Of a stretch of 64,000 nucleotides of DNA, positions 37,189 through 55,403 are shown in pieces. The DNA comes from Leptospira kirschneri serovar Cynopteri str. 3522 CT (GTDB lineage Bacteria; Spirochaetota; Leptospiria; Leptospirales; Leptospiraceae). Numbering within the stretch: position 1 is the first letter of the stretch; the number at the start of each line of letters is the position of its first letter. Made by a program: the position numbers and the translations under genes. The notes beneath the pieces were generated by a model that saw only the letters and a program-made list of their open reading frames with translations, was not told the origin of the DNA and made no database searches. The stretch lies in the NCBI RefSeq assembly GCF_000243695.2, contig NZ_AHMN02000011.1, forward strand, positions 234,001-298,000, written 5' to 3'.

Positions 37189-37280
37189 CGAATTGTTGAA
37201 AGTAGCGATTGACAAAACTGCTTCAATCGACCGTTTCTATGAAACAAAGACAGATGGAGAATTCATTTTTCAACCACTCT
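37189..37280 (+). mobile_element. Element A copy 9 (92 bp)
   Basis: Left end CGAATTGTTGAAAGTAGCG, right end TTTTTCAACCACTCT, flanked by ATT on both sides. Nine bases shorter than standard. Confidence 0.75.
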
Positions 37281-37498
37281 ATTATCGAAGTGTAAACGAT
37301 TGTATTGGGTTTTTTATTATATGGTTTTAAGTAATATAAATGTGAGTCTCTGTTTAGAAAAATTTTGTATTGAAACTCACGTTAAAATTTCTTTAAATAT
37401 CAGTAAATTATTATAAAGTGGTTCCTATATTTTAAGTTTTACGTAGACTATAAAATAGAGTGTCTAAATTCAGGGATTTAGTTTGAAATCTAAGGTTT

Positions 37499-37591
37499 CA
37501 CTCATAACTATATAATTAAGTACCTAATACTTTACATAGAATCAGCGTTTTGTAATAGAATTAACGGTACTTAATTTTATAGAGATCAGTA
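37499..37591 (-). mobile_element. Element B copy 4 (93 bp)
   Basis: CACTCATAACTATATAATTA ... TTAATTTTATAGAGATCAGTA, exactly 93 bp from CA (mutated TA) to TA. Confidence 0.8.
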
Positions 37592-37605
37592 TTATTTAAA
37601 GATTC

Positions 37606-37727
37606 TTCAAAACTGAGATCCTTTTAAAAAAGCCAATAATTCTAGGTTTTGTGCAATTTCACTAGGACTTCTATATCTTAAAAAATTACCCGTTAATTTT
37701 CGGTACCATTTTCATACGTCCGAGTAG
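37606..37727 (+). mobile_element. Element C copy 3
   Basis: AGCCAATAATTCTAGG ... CGTTAATTTTCGGTACC ... TTTTCATACGTCCGAGTAGTA; the right end matches the other C copies, the left end is eroded. Confidence 0.5.
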
Positions 37728-37734
37728 TAAAGAT

Positions 37735-37829
37735 GATTCAAAACTATATAGCAAAATACGAATATTTGCACTGAAACAGGGTTTTGCAGTAAAAATTTAC
37801 GGTACTTAAATTTATAGGGATCAAGTAAT
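37735..37829 (-). mobile_element. Element B copy 5 (degenerate)
   Basis: CAAAACTATATAGCAAAATAC ... GGTACTTAAATTTATAGGGA keeps both arms in reverse orientation with a diverged middle; abuts C3. Confidence 0.45.
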
Positions 37830-38086
37830 AGAACCAATTCTGACAAGATTATGAGTTTAATAATCAAAGGATTCTATTCGCATAAAAGGATCCTAAATAG
37901 GTTTAAAACCGAAAGTTAGGCCCTTAAAATTTCAAATTCAAAAATTTTTATTCTCGATCTAAAAACTGAGTCAAAATTAAAAACATAAAAGTGTTATAAT
38001 TTATTAATTTTAAATATTCTAGAATGGTATTGTAACCGGGTAAAAACTGAGTCAATCCAATTCTAAAAACACAGAAGGGGTATCAA

Positions 38087-40492
38087 ATGGGATATAAACA
38101 AAAGTTTAGATTTGGGAAAGTGAAAATCTTTTTCCTTTATTTAGGGATTTTTTTAAATTTTTTTCTACAAGGTTGTAAAGAGGACGATGGGAAAACGTTT
38201 GGTGTAGAATATTGGCTGGGAATGTTAAATTTGGTTCAGATGGATCCAAAAGCCGTGGCCGAAAGAGGTTATTCTTCGAACGGCGCTATCACTTTTGTTC
38301 GGTTCAATTCGGACCTTGTGCCATACAGTAGAGGTCAAGCTTCGGAAGTTTTAAAAACGTATCTGCAAATTCCTGCAGAATATACACCTAAACTTGCACG
38401 TTCAAACGAATCTAACGGACATATTTTGGATCGTTTTCAACAATATTATAAAGGTCTAAAGGTCGAAAATAAAATTTACACCGTAGTCTCTAAGGATAAT
38501 AGAATCGAGTTTATGGGTGGAGATTTTGCTGGGATCGAGCAAGACTTAAACGTAACCCCAAACTTATCTAAAGAAGATGCCTTATCAAAAGCGTTGATAC
38601 ATTTTGGTGCGAAGAAGTATCTATGGGAATCTCCTGAAAGGGAGGAGAGACTTCGTTCTATCAAAGTAGATCCGAAAGCGACTTATTTTCCTAAAGGAGA
38701 ATTGATCGTATACAATCGAGCTGAATCGAATCTTAAAAATGAATATCGTTTAACGTATAAGTTTGGAATTTCTTCTTTAGAGCCGCCGAGTTCAAAATAT
38801 GTTTATGTGGATGCCCGTTCCGGAGAGATTCTTGCGAGTAGAGATGCCAGACGATTTGAATCTCAACCTGGTGATGGTGGAGGAGGTACTACGCCGTCAC
38901 CACTGCCCACGGATTTGGGGATTTGTTTTCCAGATAGAACACCTTGTATCAAAAATGGAACGGCTAAAACTCGATTTAGTGGATACAAGACAATCACAAC
39001 CTGGACGGCAGGACAAGAAAATCATTACGAGCTCAAGGATTATTCAAGAGGTAAGGGAATTCTCACTTATTCTTGGGAGTTTGTAGATTTAGGTATTTTA
39101 GGTGTTCAACTTCAGAAAATACCTATGATCGATTCCGATAATTATTGGTCTGCAGCCGAATACCATGACGATTATAATCACGATGCAGTATTGGATGCAC
39201 ACTGGGGCTCGGAAAAAACCTACGACTATTTTAAGACGGTTCATAATCGTTCCGGATATGATAGAGACGGTGCAAAAGTAATTAATAACGTTCATACTCT
39301 TTCTGGTTTCGGGTTTAATAATGCTCATTGGGATCCTATAACCGAGGAGATTTATTATTATTATTGTCCTCCGGAAAGTTTTTGTGCGACAATTTATACA
39401 AGTCCTAGAGATATAGATCCGCAATACGACGATTTTACTTCTCTTGATTTTGTATCTCACGAATTCGGACATGGGGTAAATGCATATACTTCCGAATTAG
39501 AATATAGTTATGAACCGGGAGCTTTGAACGAAGGATTTTCAGATATTTGGAATATAGGTGTAAATCATTTCGTAAACAAGACTAACGGGTTGAATAAAAA
39601 TATTTGGTTGTTTGGTGATGAAACTAGGCCCTCAGGTGGTTTACGTTCCGCTTCAAATCCAAAATCAACCACGGTTAAATATCCGGGACCGAATACCTAT
39701 AAAGGTGGTTTGTGGGATTTTAGTGAAATAGATGTTCACAGAAACAGTAACGTTTTGAGTCATTGGTTTTATATACTTTCGAATGGAAAACAAGGAATCA
39801 ATGATATCTGGTGTGAATACGATACTTCCGGTATCAGTATTGAGAAGGCCGAAAAAATCGCCTATTCAGCTGCTATGTATCTTTGGCCTACTGCTGAGTA
39901 TTTTGATGTGAGATCTGCGAGTATCCTCGCATCGAAATATTTATACGGATCGTTTTCTCAAGAAGTAAAAAGTACAATCGACGCTTGGGATGCAGTGGGA
40001 GTGCCTGCAAATACGAGTTCACGCGGAGGTACTGGAATGAAGCCGGATCATTATATTACTTCGGTAAAACTGTCGGAGATGGAAAGAAATTCCGGAAATG
40101 ACTGTGGATATAAAGACAGTACTTATCTAAATCAAACTGTATATAAGGGTTTTACATATACGATTCGATTGTCTAGTCAGGGAGATTCGGTTATCAATAT
40201 GCCATCTAGAACACATAAGTGGAGAGTATGGATTGATTTCAATCGGGACGGAGTTTTTAACAATTATATTAATTCCCCTGAGCTGATTGCTGAGGGAACT
40301 ATTTCTTCTTACGACGGGGGAGTGATTCAAAAGACTTTCACAATTCCTGCGGATGCTTTGACTGGAAATACTAAAATGCGCGTTTCGATGAAGGCAGCGA
40401 CCGGTGGTGAGACGTATCCTCGTCCGGATGAAAAATTTATCCAAGGAGAAGTAGAAGACTATACGGTTACGATTCGCTCGTTTGCTCTTTAG
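38087..40492 (+). CDS. M4 (thermolysin-like) metalloprotease with C-terminal GEVED domain, lipoprotein
   Basis: An 801-residue secreted or surface zinc endopeptidase. The signal peptide ends in FLNFFLQGC (Cys29). An FTP-like propeptide follows (HILDRFQQYYKGLKVENKIYTVVSKDNRIEFMGGDF). The zinc site is HEFGH (His458, Glu459, His462), with the third ligand Glu482 in GALNEGFSD, exactly 24 residues from His458 as in thermolysin. The C-terminus holds a GEVED domain (WRVWIDFNRDGVFNNY ... QGEVEDYTVTI), an adhesion-like module. AAGGGG precedes the ATG. From memory, a leptospiral thermolysin that cleaves complement proteins is encoded beside the LruB/FecA-like genes, which fits this position. A terminator follows at 40579. 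Confidence 0.9.
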   Translation: MGYKQKFRFGKVKIFFLYLGIFLNFFLQGCKEDDGKTFGVEYWLGMLNLVQMDPKAVAERGYSSNGAITFVRFNSDLVPYSRGQASEVLKTYLQIPAEYTPKLARSNESNGHILDRFQQYYKGLKVENKIYTVVSKDNRIEFMGGDFAGIEQDLNVTPNLSKEDALSKALIHFGAKKYLWESPEREERLRSIKVDPKATYFPKGELIVYNRAESNLKNEYRLTYKFGISSLEPPSSKYVYVDARSGEILASRDARRFESQPGDGGGGTTPSPLPTDLGICFPDRTPCIKNGTAKTRFSGYKTITTWTAGQENHYELKDYSRGKGILTYSWEFVDLGILGVQLQKIPMIDSDNYWSAAEYHDDYNHDAVLDAHWGSEKTYDYFKTVHNRSGYDRDGAKVINNVHTLSGFGFNNAHWDPITEEIYYYYCPPESFCATIYTSPRDIDPQYDDFTSLDFVSHEFGHGVNAYTSELEYSYEPGALNEGFSDIWNIGVNHFVNKTNGLNKNIWLFGDETRPSGGLRSASNPKSTTVKYPGPNTYKGGLWDFSEIDVHRNSNVLSHWFYILSNGKQGINDIWCEYDTSGISIEKAEKIAYSAAMYLWPTAEYFDVRSASILASKYLYGSFSQEVKSTIDAWDAVGVPANTSSRGGTGMKPDHYITSVKLSEMERNSGNDCGYKDSTYLNQTVYKGFTYTIRLSSQGDSVINMPSRTHKWRVWIDFNRDGVFNNYINSPELIAEGTISSYDGGVIQKTFTIPADALTGNTKMRVSMKAATGGETYPRPDEKFIQGEVEDYTVTIRSFAL

Positions 40493-40578
40493 GAATAGGT
40501 TGTGTACTCAGATTAGAAAAGATACTTTGTAATCTAATTTCAATTGGAAGAAAGATCGTTTTCAATAAGTTTTATGAA

Positions 40579-40628
40579 GGGCCGATCGAATCAAAATTAG
40601 TTATCGATCGGTCCGATTTTTTTATTTT
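40579..40628 (+). terminator. Rho-independent terminator after the M4 protease gene
   Basis: GGGCCGATCGA pairs with TCGATCGGTCC (one G-T pair) around a 13-base loop and is followed by GATTTTTTTATTTTG. It starts 87 bases after the protease stop codon. Confidence 0.85.
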
Positions 40629-40752
40629 GTTTTTGAATGTAGCTTTACTTTTCTGAATCATTTTATATTGCTTTCTAATATTTAATTATTTTATAATATT
40701 TTAAATTAATTTGAGTTCGAAGTGGGAGAGCTTTTCTAAAATCAAAAGTTCC

Positions 40753-40949
40753 TACTGATCTCTATAAAATTGAGTATCGTTAATTCTATCATAAAACACT
40801 GATTCTATGTAAAATATTAGGTACTTTATTAGAGTTGTTGAAAAATTCCATAGTGAAGATTCGTAAAATTGTTTCAATTATCCATTTCAATCAAATACAA
40901 ACAGATCAAGAATTAATTTTTCAACAATTCTATTATATAGTTATGAGTA
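40753..40949 (+). mobile_element. Element B copy 6, interrupted by A10
   Basis: TACTGATCTCTATAAAATTG ... GGTACTTTATT | A10 | ATTATATAGTTATGAGTA. 197 bp; removing A10 and one ATT (104 bp) leaves exactly the 93-bp standard. Confidence 0.9.
40831..40931 (+). mobile_element. Element A copy 10 (101 bp), inserted inside B6
   Basis: AGAGTTGTTGAAAAATTCC ... TTTTTCAACAATTCT, flanked by ATT on both sides. Its target is the right arm of B6. Confidence 0.9.
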
Positions 40950-40984
40950 ACGTTCATTTTATAAAAATGTTTGATCCCTATTTT

Positions 40985-41227
40985 TAACGTGAGTTTGGCG
41001 TAAGGAATTCATGATTCTGAAATGAACTTTACAGATTGATTCTTTAAATGTGGGAACTATTACAAAATTTCGTTTAGAAAAGTATGATTTAAAATCGCAA
41101 AAAAGATAAAAAGAGACGTAATCTGTAGGAACTACCACAAAACTTAAGTTTGTCTGTAAAATGATGTGGGAACTATTACAAATCACGATTTTACGAACAA
41201 ATTCTAAAATTGTAGGAACTCACGTTA
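40985..41227 (+). mobile_element. D-type element, palindrome-rich interior (copy 2, 243 bp)
   Basis: TAACGTGAGTTTGGCGTAAG at the left and AACTCACGTTA at the right, 243 bp, the same length as D8/D9, but the interior is made of three palindromes separated by AAAATCGCAAAAAAGATAA-type spacers. Confidence 0.75.
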
Positions 41228-41379
41228 CTACTCGAACAATATTACCAAAGCTTGTTTCAAAAGTTAGAATATACAACCTCTTTTAAAAAACAGCCAACAA
41301 TTCCGAGTTTTTGAGGACTCCCTCCTCATTTTTGTAAAAATAGATGATTCATTTCGGGCACCTTTCATGCATCCGAGTA
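41226..41379 (+). mobile_element. Element C copy 4
   Basis: TACTACTCGAACAATATTACC ... CTTGTTTCAAAAGTTAGAAT ... CCTTTCATGCATCCGAGTA. Shares AGCTTGTTTCAAAAGTTAG with C5. Abuts the D-type element. Confidence 0.6.
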
Positions 41380-41699
41380 AAAATAAGATTTAAATTTTGA
41401 TGATGGCCACAAAACAGAGGTTTTGCGCAGGAATCGAATGGACGATGATTTTTTTGTATTTTATAGTAGTTCCCACAAATTTCAAAGCTTAACTGGTAAA
41501 TCCATGATTGTGAGAGTTCCCACAGATTAATTCGTATAATAAATTTTTAAATATTCACTTTTTGTGATTTGAGTCGGGAAGTTTCGCATTTATTTTTTTA
41601 AATTGCTGCTTTATCATTATAACTGCTGGTGGTAGTCCCCGCGTTACAAAGTTTTATCGTAAAATATGGATTTGTGAGAGTTCCCACATTAAATATGTT

Positions 41700-41785
41700 T
41701 AAAAATTAATTGTTTTCGTTGTATTAAAAACGAGCAACTGAAACCGTTTTATTAAACTTCTATTATGGAATTTTTCAACAACTCT
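41700..41785 (-). mobile_element. Element A copy 11 (left end truncated)
   Basis: TTGTTTTCGTTGTATTAAAA ... TTATGGAATTTTTCAACAACTCT, followed by AAT. The outer 15 bases of the left end are missing. Confidence 0.7.
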
Positions 41786-41881
41786 AATTCATACCGTTAG
41801 TTTTGCTATTTGGTCATACAGAAATAGTTCTAAAAATCAATATCAATCTTACAAAGGTGTAGAAGTTCTCAAAAATTGCGC

Positions 41882-42210
41882 CTAACCTGAATTTTTTTTA
41901 CGAATCCGATAACCTAAAATTCCGGACCAAATCGCGGATAAAATTAGGCCTCCGGTTTCTCTTGTGACTTCGTCGTCAAAAGAGAAATTTTGGATTAACG
42001 TTGTGGTAAACACAGCTCCCGCCCCAAAAAATACAAAAAGAATCCAAGAAAGATGGAACCACAATTTCGTTTTTGTCGGATATATTATAAAACCTGCATA
42101 TAAAATAACAATACTCATATAAATCGGAATCCAAAGCCAAGGATCAGGATCGTTATATTGAAGTCCTGCAAACACAAGCCAGATTAAAATTGTTAGGATT
42201 GAAAAAACTT

Positions 42211-42214
<4 letters not shown>
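41882..42214 (-). CDS. TMEM220-family membrane protein, 110 aa
   Basis: Small integral membrane protein with four hydrophobic helices. The motif FAGLQYNDPDPWLW near the first helix is the signature of the TMEM220 family, whose function is unknown. I chose the ATG at 42214 since it overlaps the stop of the GNAT-nitrilase gene as ATGA; an ATG at 42229 would add five residues. It is the last gene of the ppk operon. Confidence 0.8.
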
Positions 42215-45218
<3,004 letters not shown>

Positions 45219-45228
45219 TTTTAAAGTT

Positions 45229-47367
<2,139 letters not shown>

Positions 47368-47675
47368 TCGATACCTGAAAATTTTCAAAAATCCCGGAGT
47401 TTTTCAAGTTTTGTCGGGAGATTTCTATTCCTGTTTAAACCCGCTTGATCGGGAGTCAATACTAAGAATCATTTCGATAAACTTCCTTTTATATTAGACG
47501 GAAAGAGACATAGAATTTAGGATTTGTGGTAGTTCCCACAGAAATTGCTTAGTTCCGACTTTTGGTCGTCCAATTTCAGAGATTAGTCCTATTTTGAAAT
47601 TAAGAATAGTTGCTTATTTCATGAGCTTGGATTCGATTTAAGGAATTGCTTATGAAGGTTCATTTTACCGTAAAA

Positions 47676-47919
<244 letters not shown>

Positions 47920-48097
47920 AAATATAGATTTGTGAGAGTTCCCACAGATTAAGTCGCATTACAAATTTTCAAACATTCATTTTTTGTGATTTGAGTCTGG
48001 TAAGTTCCGATCTATTTCGCGTCATACAGAATTCACGTTTTTTAGGAGACTCTAGCAGACTTCCAAATGTGCGATTTTTGTAGGAACTCCAGCAATT

Positions 48098-48190
48098 TAC
48101 TGATCCCTATAAAAATAAGTACCGTTAATTCTATCACAAAATGCTGATTCTATGTAAAATATTAGGTACTTTATTATATAGTTATGAGTA
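48098..48190 (+). mobile_element. Element B copy 7 (93 bp)
   Basis: TACTGATCCCTATAAAAATA ... TATATAGTTATGAGTA, 93 bp from TA to TA, inside the left arm of the long inverted repeat. Confidence 0.85.
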
Positions 48191-48343
48191 GTATGCAGAG
48201 TTACACAAATAGAATACTCCAAAATTCCACCTAACAAGAATTTGTTTCTACGGGATTGTCAGAAGTCATAGAATCTCTAATGTTTTGTTTCGCGATAGTA
48301 TTTTGGGATCAAAATTTAGTATTCGTAAAATTCTACTTGTTTG

Positions 48344-49543
48344 TTATCTTTCAACGAACCAGGTTTTAAGAATTTCAATATCGTTGATCACTTGAATTCT
48401 ATAATTACCGGTCATCTGTTCTGGGAATAAATTCCAGTCGAGGTAAAATATCGAAGATTTCCATTCGGGTTGAAGAATCCAATCGATTCTTTTACAAACA
48501 AAATTCGGATTACATACTTCCACCTTTAAATCATATTTTCCTGGTTTTTTCACTTCGAGCGCGAGAATCGGTCGTTTTTGAGGATTAAACTTTTCTTCGC
48601 AGTCCAAGAGTTTTTTTTGAACGAGATCAGAACAAATCTTTAGATCTTCTTCAAAGAAAATTTTTCCAGCAGGTAGAACTTTAGAGGGATTCCAATAAAC
48701 GGTTCCGGTTTTTAGTTCGCCTAACACTCCTTCGTCGGTCTCAAAGGAAGTAGGAAAAGATTCTAAGGTTTGAAAGTCAATCGATGGCCTTAAAACGTGA
48801 AAGTGCAAGTGAGGGGCGCTGCTAAAACCTGTGTTTCCGGAAAGAGCAATTTTGTCCCCGGTCTGAATGATTTGTCCGATCTGAACAAATACACCTTTAT
48901 ATTTTAAGTGAGCATATTCTGCTATACTTCCGTCTTTATGAAGAACTTGGATGAAGTTCGCTTTATCTTTGAAGGATGGATGAATTCCGCCGGATTGATA
49001 TTTATCTTCTTTGGCGATTACAAGACCACCCCTTGCTGCTAGAACAGAACTTCCCTCCGGAAGAACAAAATCGAGTGCGTAGGGAATTGTTCCGGCATGG
49101 GTAAACTTCCCTTTGTAACCTTGTCCGACTCTGGAAGTGGATTCGAAAGGTAAACGATAAGGAACAATATTTTCTTTAGAGGTGTTGTTGTCTCCTGCTC
49201 TTACGTAAATTTGAGAACTGTAAGAACTTGATTTATAAATGTCGATTGGACTAATCGTAAGAATCTTTTTCGGTTCCGAACTACCTCTGGAAATAAAACG
49301 ATAAGGAAGAGTAACGTCGGATTCAAAATTTTCTAAACTAGTAAAGTAGAAGTTCACTGAGAATGGATATTCTCCGGAAGGAGTCCGGTTTTGAACGTAG
49401 AATTCTATTTTATTATTTTCATTTCGTGTAAGAATACAGATCCATTCTTTGGGTTTGCATTCTCCTTTTAAATCCGGAATATCCGCAAATAGATTATAAG
49501 AAGTGAATGAAATAAAAATAGAAATGAAAATGATGTTTTGCAT
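48344..49543 (-). CDS. Exported M23-family (LytM) metallopeptidase
   Basis: A 399-residue envelope protein with a signal peptide ([17 protein letters not shown]). An N-terminal beta-rich domain is followed by the LytM domain (about 145-260): [25 protein letters not shown] supplies the first His and the Asp zinc ligands, and HLHFHVL completes the site. The family cleaves peptidoglycan cross-links or acts as a regulator; here all ligands are present, so activity is likely. The C-terminal 120 residues are unassigned. The last codons and stop lie inside the long inverted repeat. Confidence 0.88.
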   Translation of the reverse strand: MQNIIFISIFISFTSYNLFADIPDLKGECKPKEWICILTRNENNKIEFYVQNRTPSGEYPFSVNFYFTSLENFESDVTLPYRFISRGSSEPKKILTISPIDIYKSSSYSSQIYVRAGDNNTSKENIVPYRLPFESTSRVGQGYKGKFTHAGTIPYALDFVLPEGSSVLAARGGLVIAKEDKYQSGGIHPSFKDKANFIQVLHKDGSIAEYAHLKYKGVFVQIGQIIQTGDKIALSGNTGFSSAPHLHFHVLRPSIDFQTLESFPTSFETDEGVLGELKTGTVYWNPSKVLPAGKIFFEEDLKICSDLVQKKLLDCEEKFNPQKRPILALEVKKPGKYDLKVEVCNPNFVCKRIDWILQPEWKSSIFYLDWNLFPEQMTGNYRIQVINDIEILKTWFVER

Positions 49544-49686
49544 CTCGTTTCATCTTTTTCTAAAAAACATAAGAACCTGTCCCAAAACCTGCAACTTGAT
49601 CTTTCTGATAAAGAGAATTAGATTTTGGGATGCGCTGTAAATTAAAAAATAAGTTTTTTACTACTATTCATAGTTCATTTGATTTT

Positions 49687-49860
49687 TACCATTCGGGTGC
49701 ATAAAAATAATTCTATCATGAGCTTGTTTCAAAAGTTAGAATATTCAACCTACTTTAAAAACGGCCAACATTTTCAAATTAGACCCAATTTTTGAGAATT
49801 TCCGTATTTTTGTAGAATTTGACGGTTCGTTTCGGATACACATTTTCATGTGTCTGAGTA
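49687..49860 (+). mobile_element. Element C copy 5
   Basis: TTACCATTCGGGTGCATAAA ... GAGCTTGTTTCAAAAGTTAG ... TTTTCATGTGTCTGAGTAG. The ends are inverted repeats of each other. Confidence 0.6.
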
Positions 49861-49944
49861 GTCAACTTTTGCATTTGTAAGATTTTATTCTTCATTAGAG
49901 TTATTGAAAATTCTATAATTTTCTATTACTCAGAATTATATAAT

Positions 49945-50045
49945 AGAGTTGTTGAAAAATTCCATAGTGGCGTTTAACAAAACTATTTCAATTGCTCGTT
50001 TCCATGAAATAGAAACAGATGGAGAATTCATTTTTCAACAACTAT
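49945..50045 (+). mobile_element. Element A copy 13 (101 bp)
   Basis: AGAGTTGTTGAAAAATTCC ... TTTTTCAACAACTAT, 101 bp. The left flank is a B arm cut at the same position used by A10 in B6; the right flank is not B. Confidence 0.82.
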
Positions 50046-50443
50046 ATTAGGAATTATTAATAAATAGGAAAGACATTCATTAACATAAGAAAATTTTTCT
50101 AAAAGTAATAGCTCCTACAATTTTAGAATTTGTTTGTAAAATCGTGATTTGCAGTAGTTCCTACATCATTTTACAGACAAACCTAAGTTTTGTGGTAATT
50201 CCCGCATCTCAAAGTTTTACTGTAAAATATGGATTTGTGATAGTTCCCACAGATTAAGTCACATAATAAATTTTTAAACATTCATTTTTTATGGAAAAAT
50301 CAGGTTTTTATAAACACCTTACGCCTGCTCACGTTAATTAGAGTTGTTGAAAAAATCTAATAATTCTGAAAAAATTATATTCGTTTTCAAAAAAGATTGT
50401 TTTGGAACCGTATCTAAACATTAAAATATTATTCTTTATTATA

Positions 50444-51163
50444 TTATAAAAATCGAATTAATATACCCGCGAAAGCTGCCCCGCTTAAGGGAGCGATTAC
50501 TGGCAACCAAGCATATTTCCAATTAGAAGTTCCTTTCCCTACTATGGGTAAAATAAAATGTGCAAGTCTTGGTCCTAAATCTCTTGCCGGATTGATAGCA
50601 TAACCGGTCGTTCCTCCCATAGAAAGTCCGATACTCCAAACAAGAATCCCTACTAAGAAAGTTCCAAAGTGAGCGCTTAAACCTTGTATTTTTGGGGAGA
50701 AAATGGAGACGATTCCTAAGATGAGTATGAAGGTTCCTAAAAATTCGCTGAAAAAATTGTAAACGTTATGCGAAATTGCTGGTTCGGTGGAGAATACAGC
50801 TAGTATTTTTCCTGGATCTTTGGTCTCTTTCCAATGTGGTAGATAATGCAGATAATTGAAGACGGCTCCTAAAAACGCTCCCGCAATTTGTGCAGGGATA
50901 TAATATATCAATTTAGTGTAATCTCCGGATTGGATCGCAAACGCAAGCGTCACGGCGGGATTGAGATGTGCGTCTAAACTTCCAAATGCGTTGGAAACGA
51001 AAACTCCGATCATCACCGCAAAGGCCCAACCTGCTGTAATTACGATCCAGCCTCCATCTTTGGATTTACTTCTTTCAAGTAAAACCCCGGCCACAACTCC
51101 GTTTCCTAAAAGGATCAATACGAAAGTTCCTAAAAATTCTCCTAAAATAGGCGATCCCATCAT
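50444..51163 (-). CDS. glpF: Glycerol uptake facilitator (MIP/aquaporin family)
   Basis: Six-helix inner-membrane channel for glycerol. Both NPA-type loops are present: HLNPAVTLAFAIQ and INPARDLGPRLAHFI; the Asp after NPAR is the hallmark of glycerol-conducting members. I place the start at the ATG 51163 (MMGSPILGEFLGTFVLILLGN), next to GGAGG; the ORF extends to 51205 without a ribosome site. No glpK or glpD nearby. Related polyol channels cannot be excluded. Confidence 0.88.
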   Translation of the reverse strand: MMGSPILGEFLGTFVLILLGNGVVAGVLLERSKSKDGGWIVITAGWAFAVMIGVFVSNAFGSLDAHLNPAVTLAFAIQSGDYTKLIYYIPAQIAGAFLGAVFNYLHYLPHWKETKDPGKILAVFSTEPAISHNVYNFFSEFLGTFILILGIVSIFSPKIQGLSAHFGTFLVGILVWSIGLSMGGTTGYAINPARDLGPRLAHFILPIVGKGTSNWKYAWLPVIAPLSGAAFAGILIRFL

Positions 51164-51205
51164 TCCTCCGTAAACCATAATTATCGAAACTAAAACCACA
51201 GACAA

Positions 51206-51728
51206 GGTTCTGAAATTCTATTTTTACTCAACAAAAATACCCAAATGGACTACCTAAAAGATTTTATAAGAGGTTGGAGAGACCGAGAACTTTGCTTCAA
51301 AACTTTCAATGTAGGAACTGATACATCGCGAATAAGCTTTTCTAAAACAAAAATTGCTTAAAAAAGAGACATAATTTGTAGGAACTCATACGAAAATTTA
51401 CCAATGAAAAAACGGCTCAAAACGGTAAATCACAGAATGTAACAGTTTTTGTGGGAACTCCCTGCTACAGAAAGTTGTTCAAAAAGTATGGTTGAGACTA
51501 AATCCGTGGGAACTACTGCAAATTTGAAATTTTACGTTGAAATTTTGAAATGTGGGAACTATTGCATTTTATTAGAAACTTCTAAAAAATACCTTTCGAA
51601 GTATTGGGACAAACTTTTGATAAACGATCCGAAAATTTGCAGTATTGTACTCGAGTTCCTACATTGAATTTTTTCAATTTCCCTTATCTTTTTTCTGAAT
51701 CGACCGATTAAGAATGTAGGAGGACAAG
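51206..51728. repeat. Palindrome array upstream of fliD
   Basis: Six variants of the 16-bp palindrome (near 51309, 51380, 51450, 51506, 51552 and 51653), spaced about 45-100 bp. Otherwise only the fliD ribosome site (TAGGAGGACAAG) is clear. The frame at 51449-51667 is made of repeats and is not considered a gene. Confidence 0.65.
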
Positions 51729-53648
<1,920 letters not shown>

Positions 53649-53665
53649 TAGAGTAGGAGAATGAA

Positions 53666-54622
<957 letters not shown>

Positions 54623-55403
54623 AACATTTATTGGATTGGGTTCTTTATTATGCAGCTTTGAGTAATATTTTGTAGTAATGATTTACTCACGGTATTCAAT
54701 CTTATAGGCATCTATAAAGCCAAAGTATATTCCATTTTTATAATCATAGAGGCCATTTTTTTAATAACTCTTTGACTTGATTTTATGATGCGGAACATTC
54801 CGGAAAAATGTTTAAACAAATTTCCGGAGAAAAATTTATAAAATCTTGAAACCTGCTCAGATTTAAAAGAAAAGCTAACCATTTTTGTTTAATGAATAAT
54901 GAATGTTAATCTTACGTGAGTCAGGCGTAAGAACCTCATGATTCTGAAAAAAGTTGGGACCTGAACTTTATAGATCGATTTCTTAAATGTGGGAACTACT
55001 GCAAAATTTCGTTCGGAAAGTATGATTTAAAATCGCAAAAAAGATAAAAGAGACGTAATCTGCGGGAACTACCGCAAGACTTAGATTTGTCTGTAAAATG
55101 ATGTGGGAACTCTCACAAATTACGATTTTACGAACAAGTTTTAAAATTGTAGGGACTCTACTTTTAGAAAATTCTTTCTTAAGCCTAACTCACATTAATC
55201 TACAAAAAAGTCGATTGAGTTCAAAAGTCGCCTAAGTTTTACGGTCAACATAGAGTTCTTTCTTTCTGAATTACTGGAGAGGATTTTTTTATGAAAAAGA
55301 AAAATCGTAGGTCCTGTTCTTTTCAAGGATTGAGGAATGTTTTTTTGATTAAACGACTTGGAGAATTAAGAAATAATAATATATAATATTATTATGATAT
55401 TTA
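54623..55403. other. Gene-free gap with a D-type element and an AT-rich tail
   Basis: Near 54650 is a B-arm-like CTTTATTATGCAGCTTTGAGTA. The D-type element covers 54912-55197. From 55200 to 55403 no repeat was recognised; it lies beyond the stop of the converging phosphatase gene. Confidence 0.5.
54912..55197 (+). mobile_element. D-type element, palindrome-rich interior (copy 3)
   Basis: CTTACGTGAGTCAGGCGTAAG at the left, GCCTAACTCACATTA at the right. Palindromes at 54988, 55063, 55101 and 55148. Very similar to 40985-41227, with about 40 extra bases before the right end. Confidence 0.65.

Larger units (their letters stand above)
40493..41881. other. 1.4-kb gene-free gap: terminator, nested B6/A10, D-type element, C4, palindromes, A11
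   Basis: Almost wholly repeat-derived from 40753 to 41785. Palindromes near 41047, 41128, 41166, 41465, 41508, 41630 and 41673, several in the form TGTGAGAGTTCCCACA. No coding potential seen on either strand. Confidence 0.6.
49544..50443. other. Gene-free gap: C5, A12/A13, palindromes, D end
   Basis: CCCAAAA ... TTTTGGGA near 49580-49620 may form a long hairpin in the M23 leader. Then C5, an A fragment (49897-49919), a half B arm (TACTCAGAATTATATAAT, 49927-49944) interrupted by A13, palindromes near 50112, 50152, 50194 and 50236, and a bare D end CTCACGTTA at 50330-50338 followed by an A fragment (50340-50356). Confidence 0.55.

Noticed and set aside
51449..51667. 72-residue frame upstream of fliD
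   Set aside because: Composed of consecutive palindrome repeats; no ribosome site.
54748..54765. Additional A element end (TTTTTTTAATAACTCT)
   Set aside because: Only one terminus; no partner end or target duplication within 150 bases.
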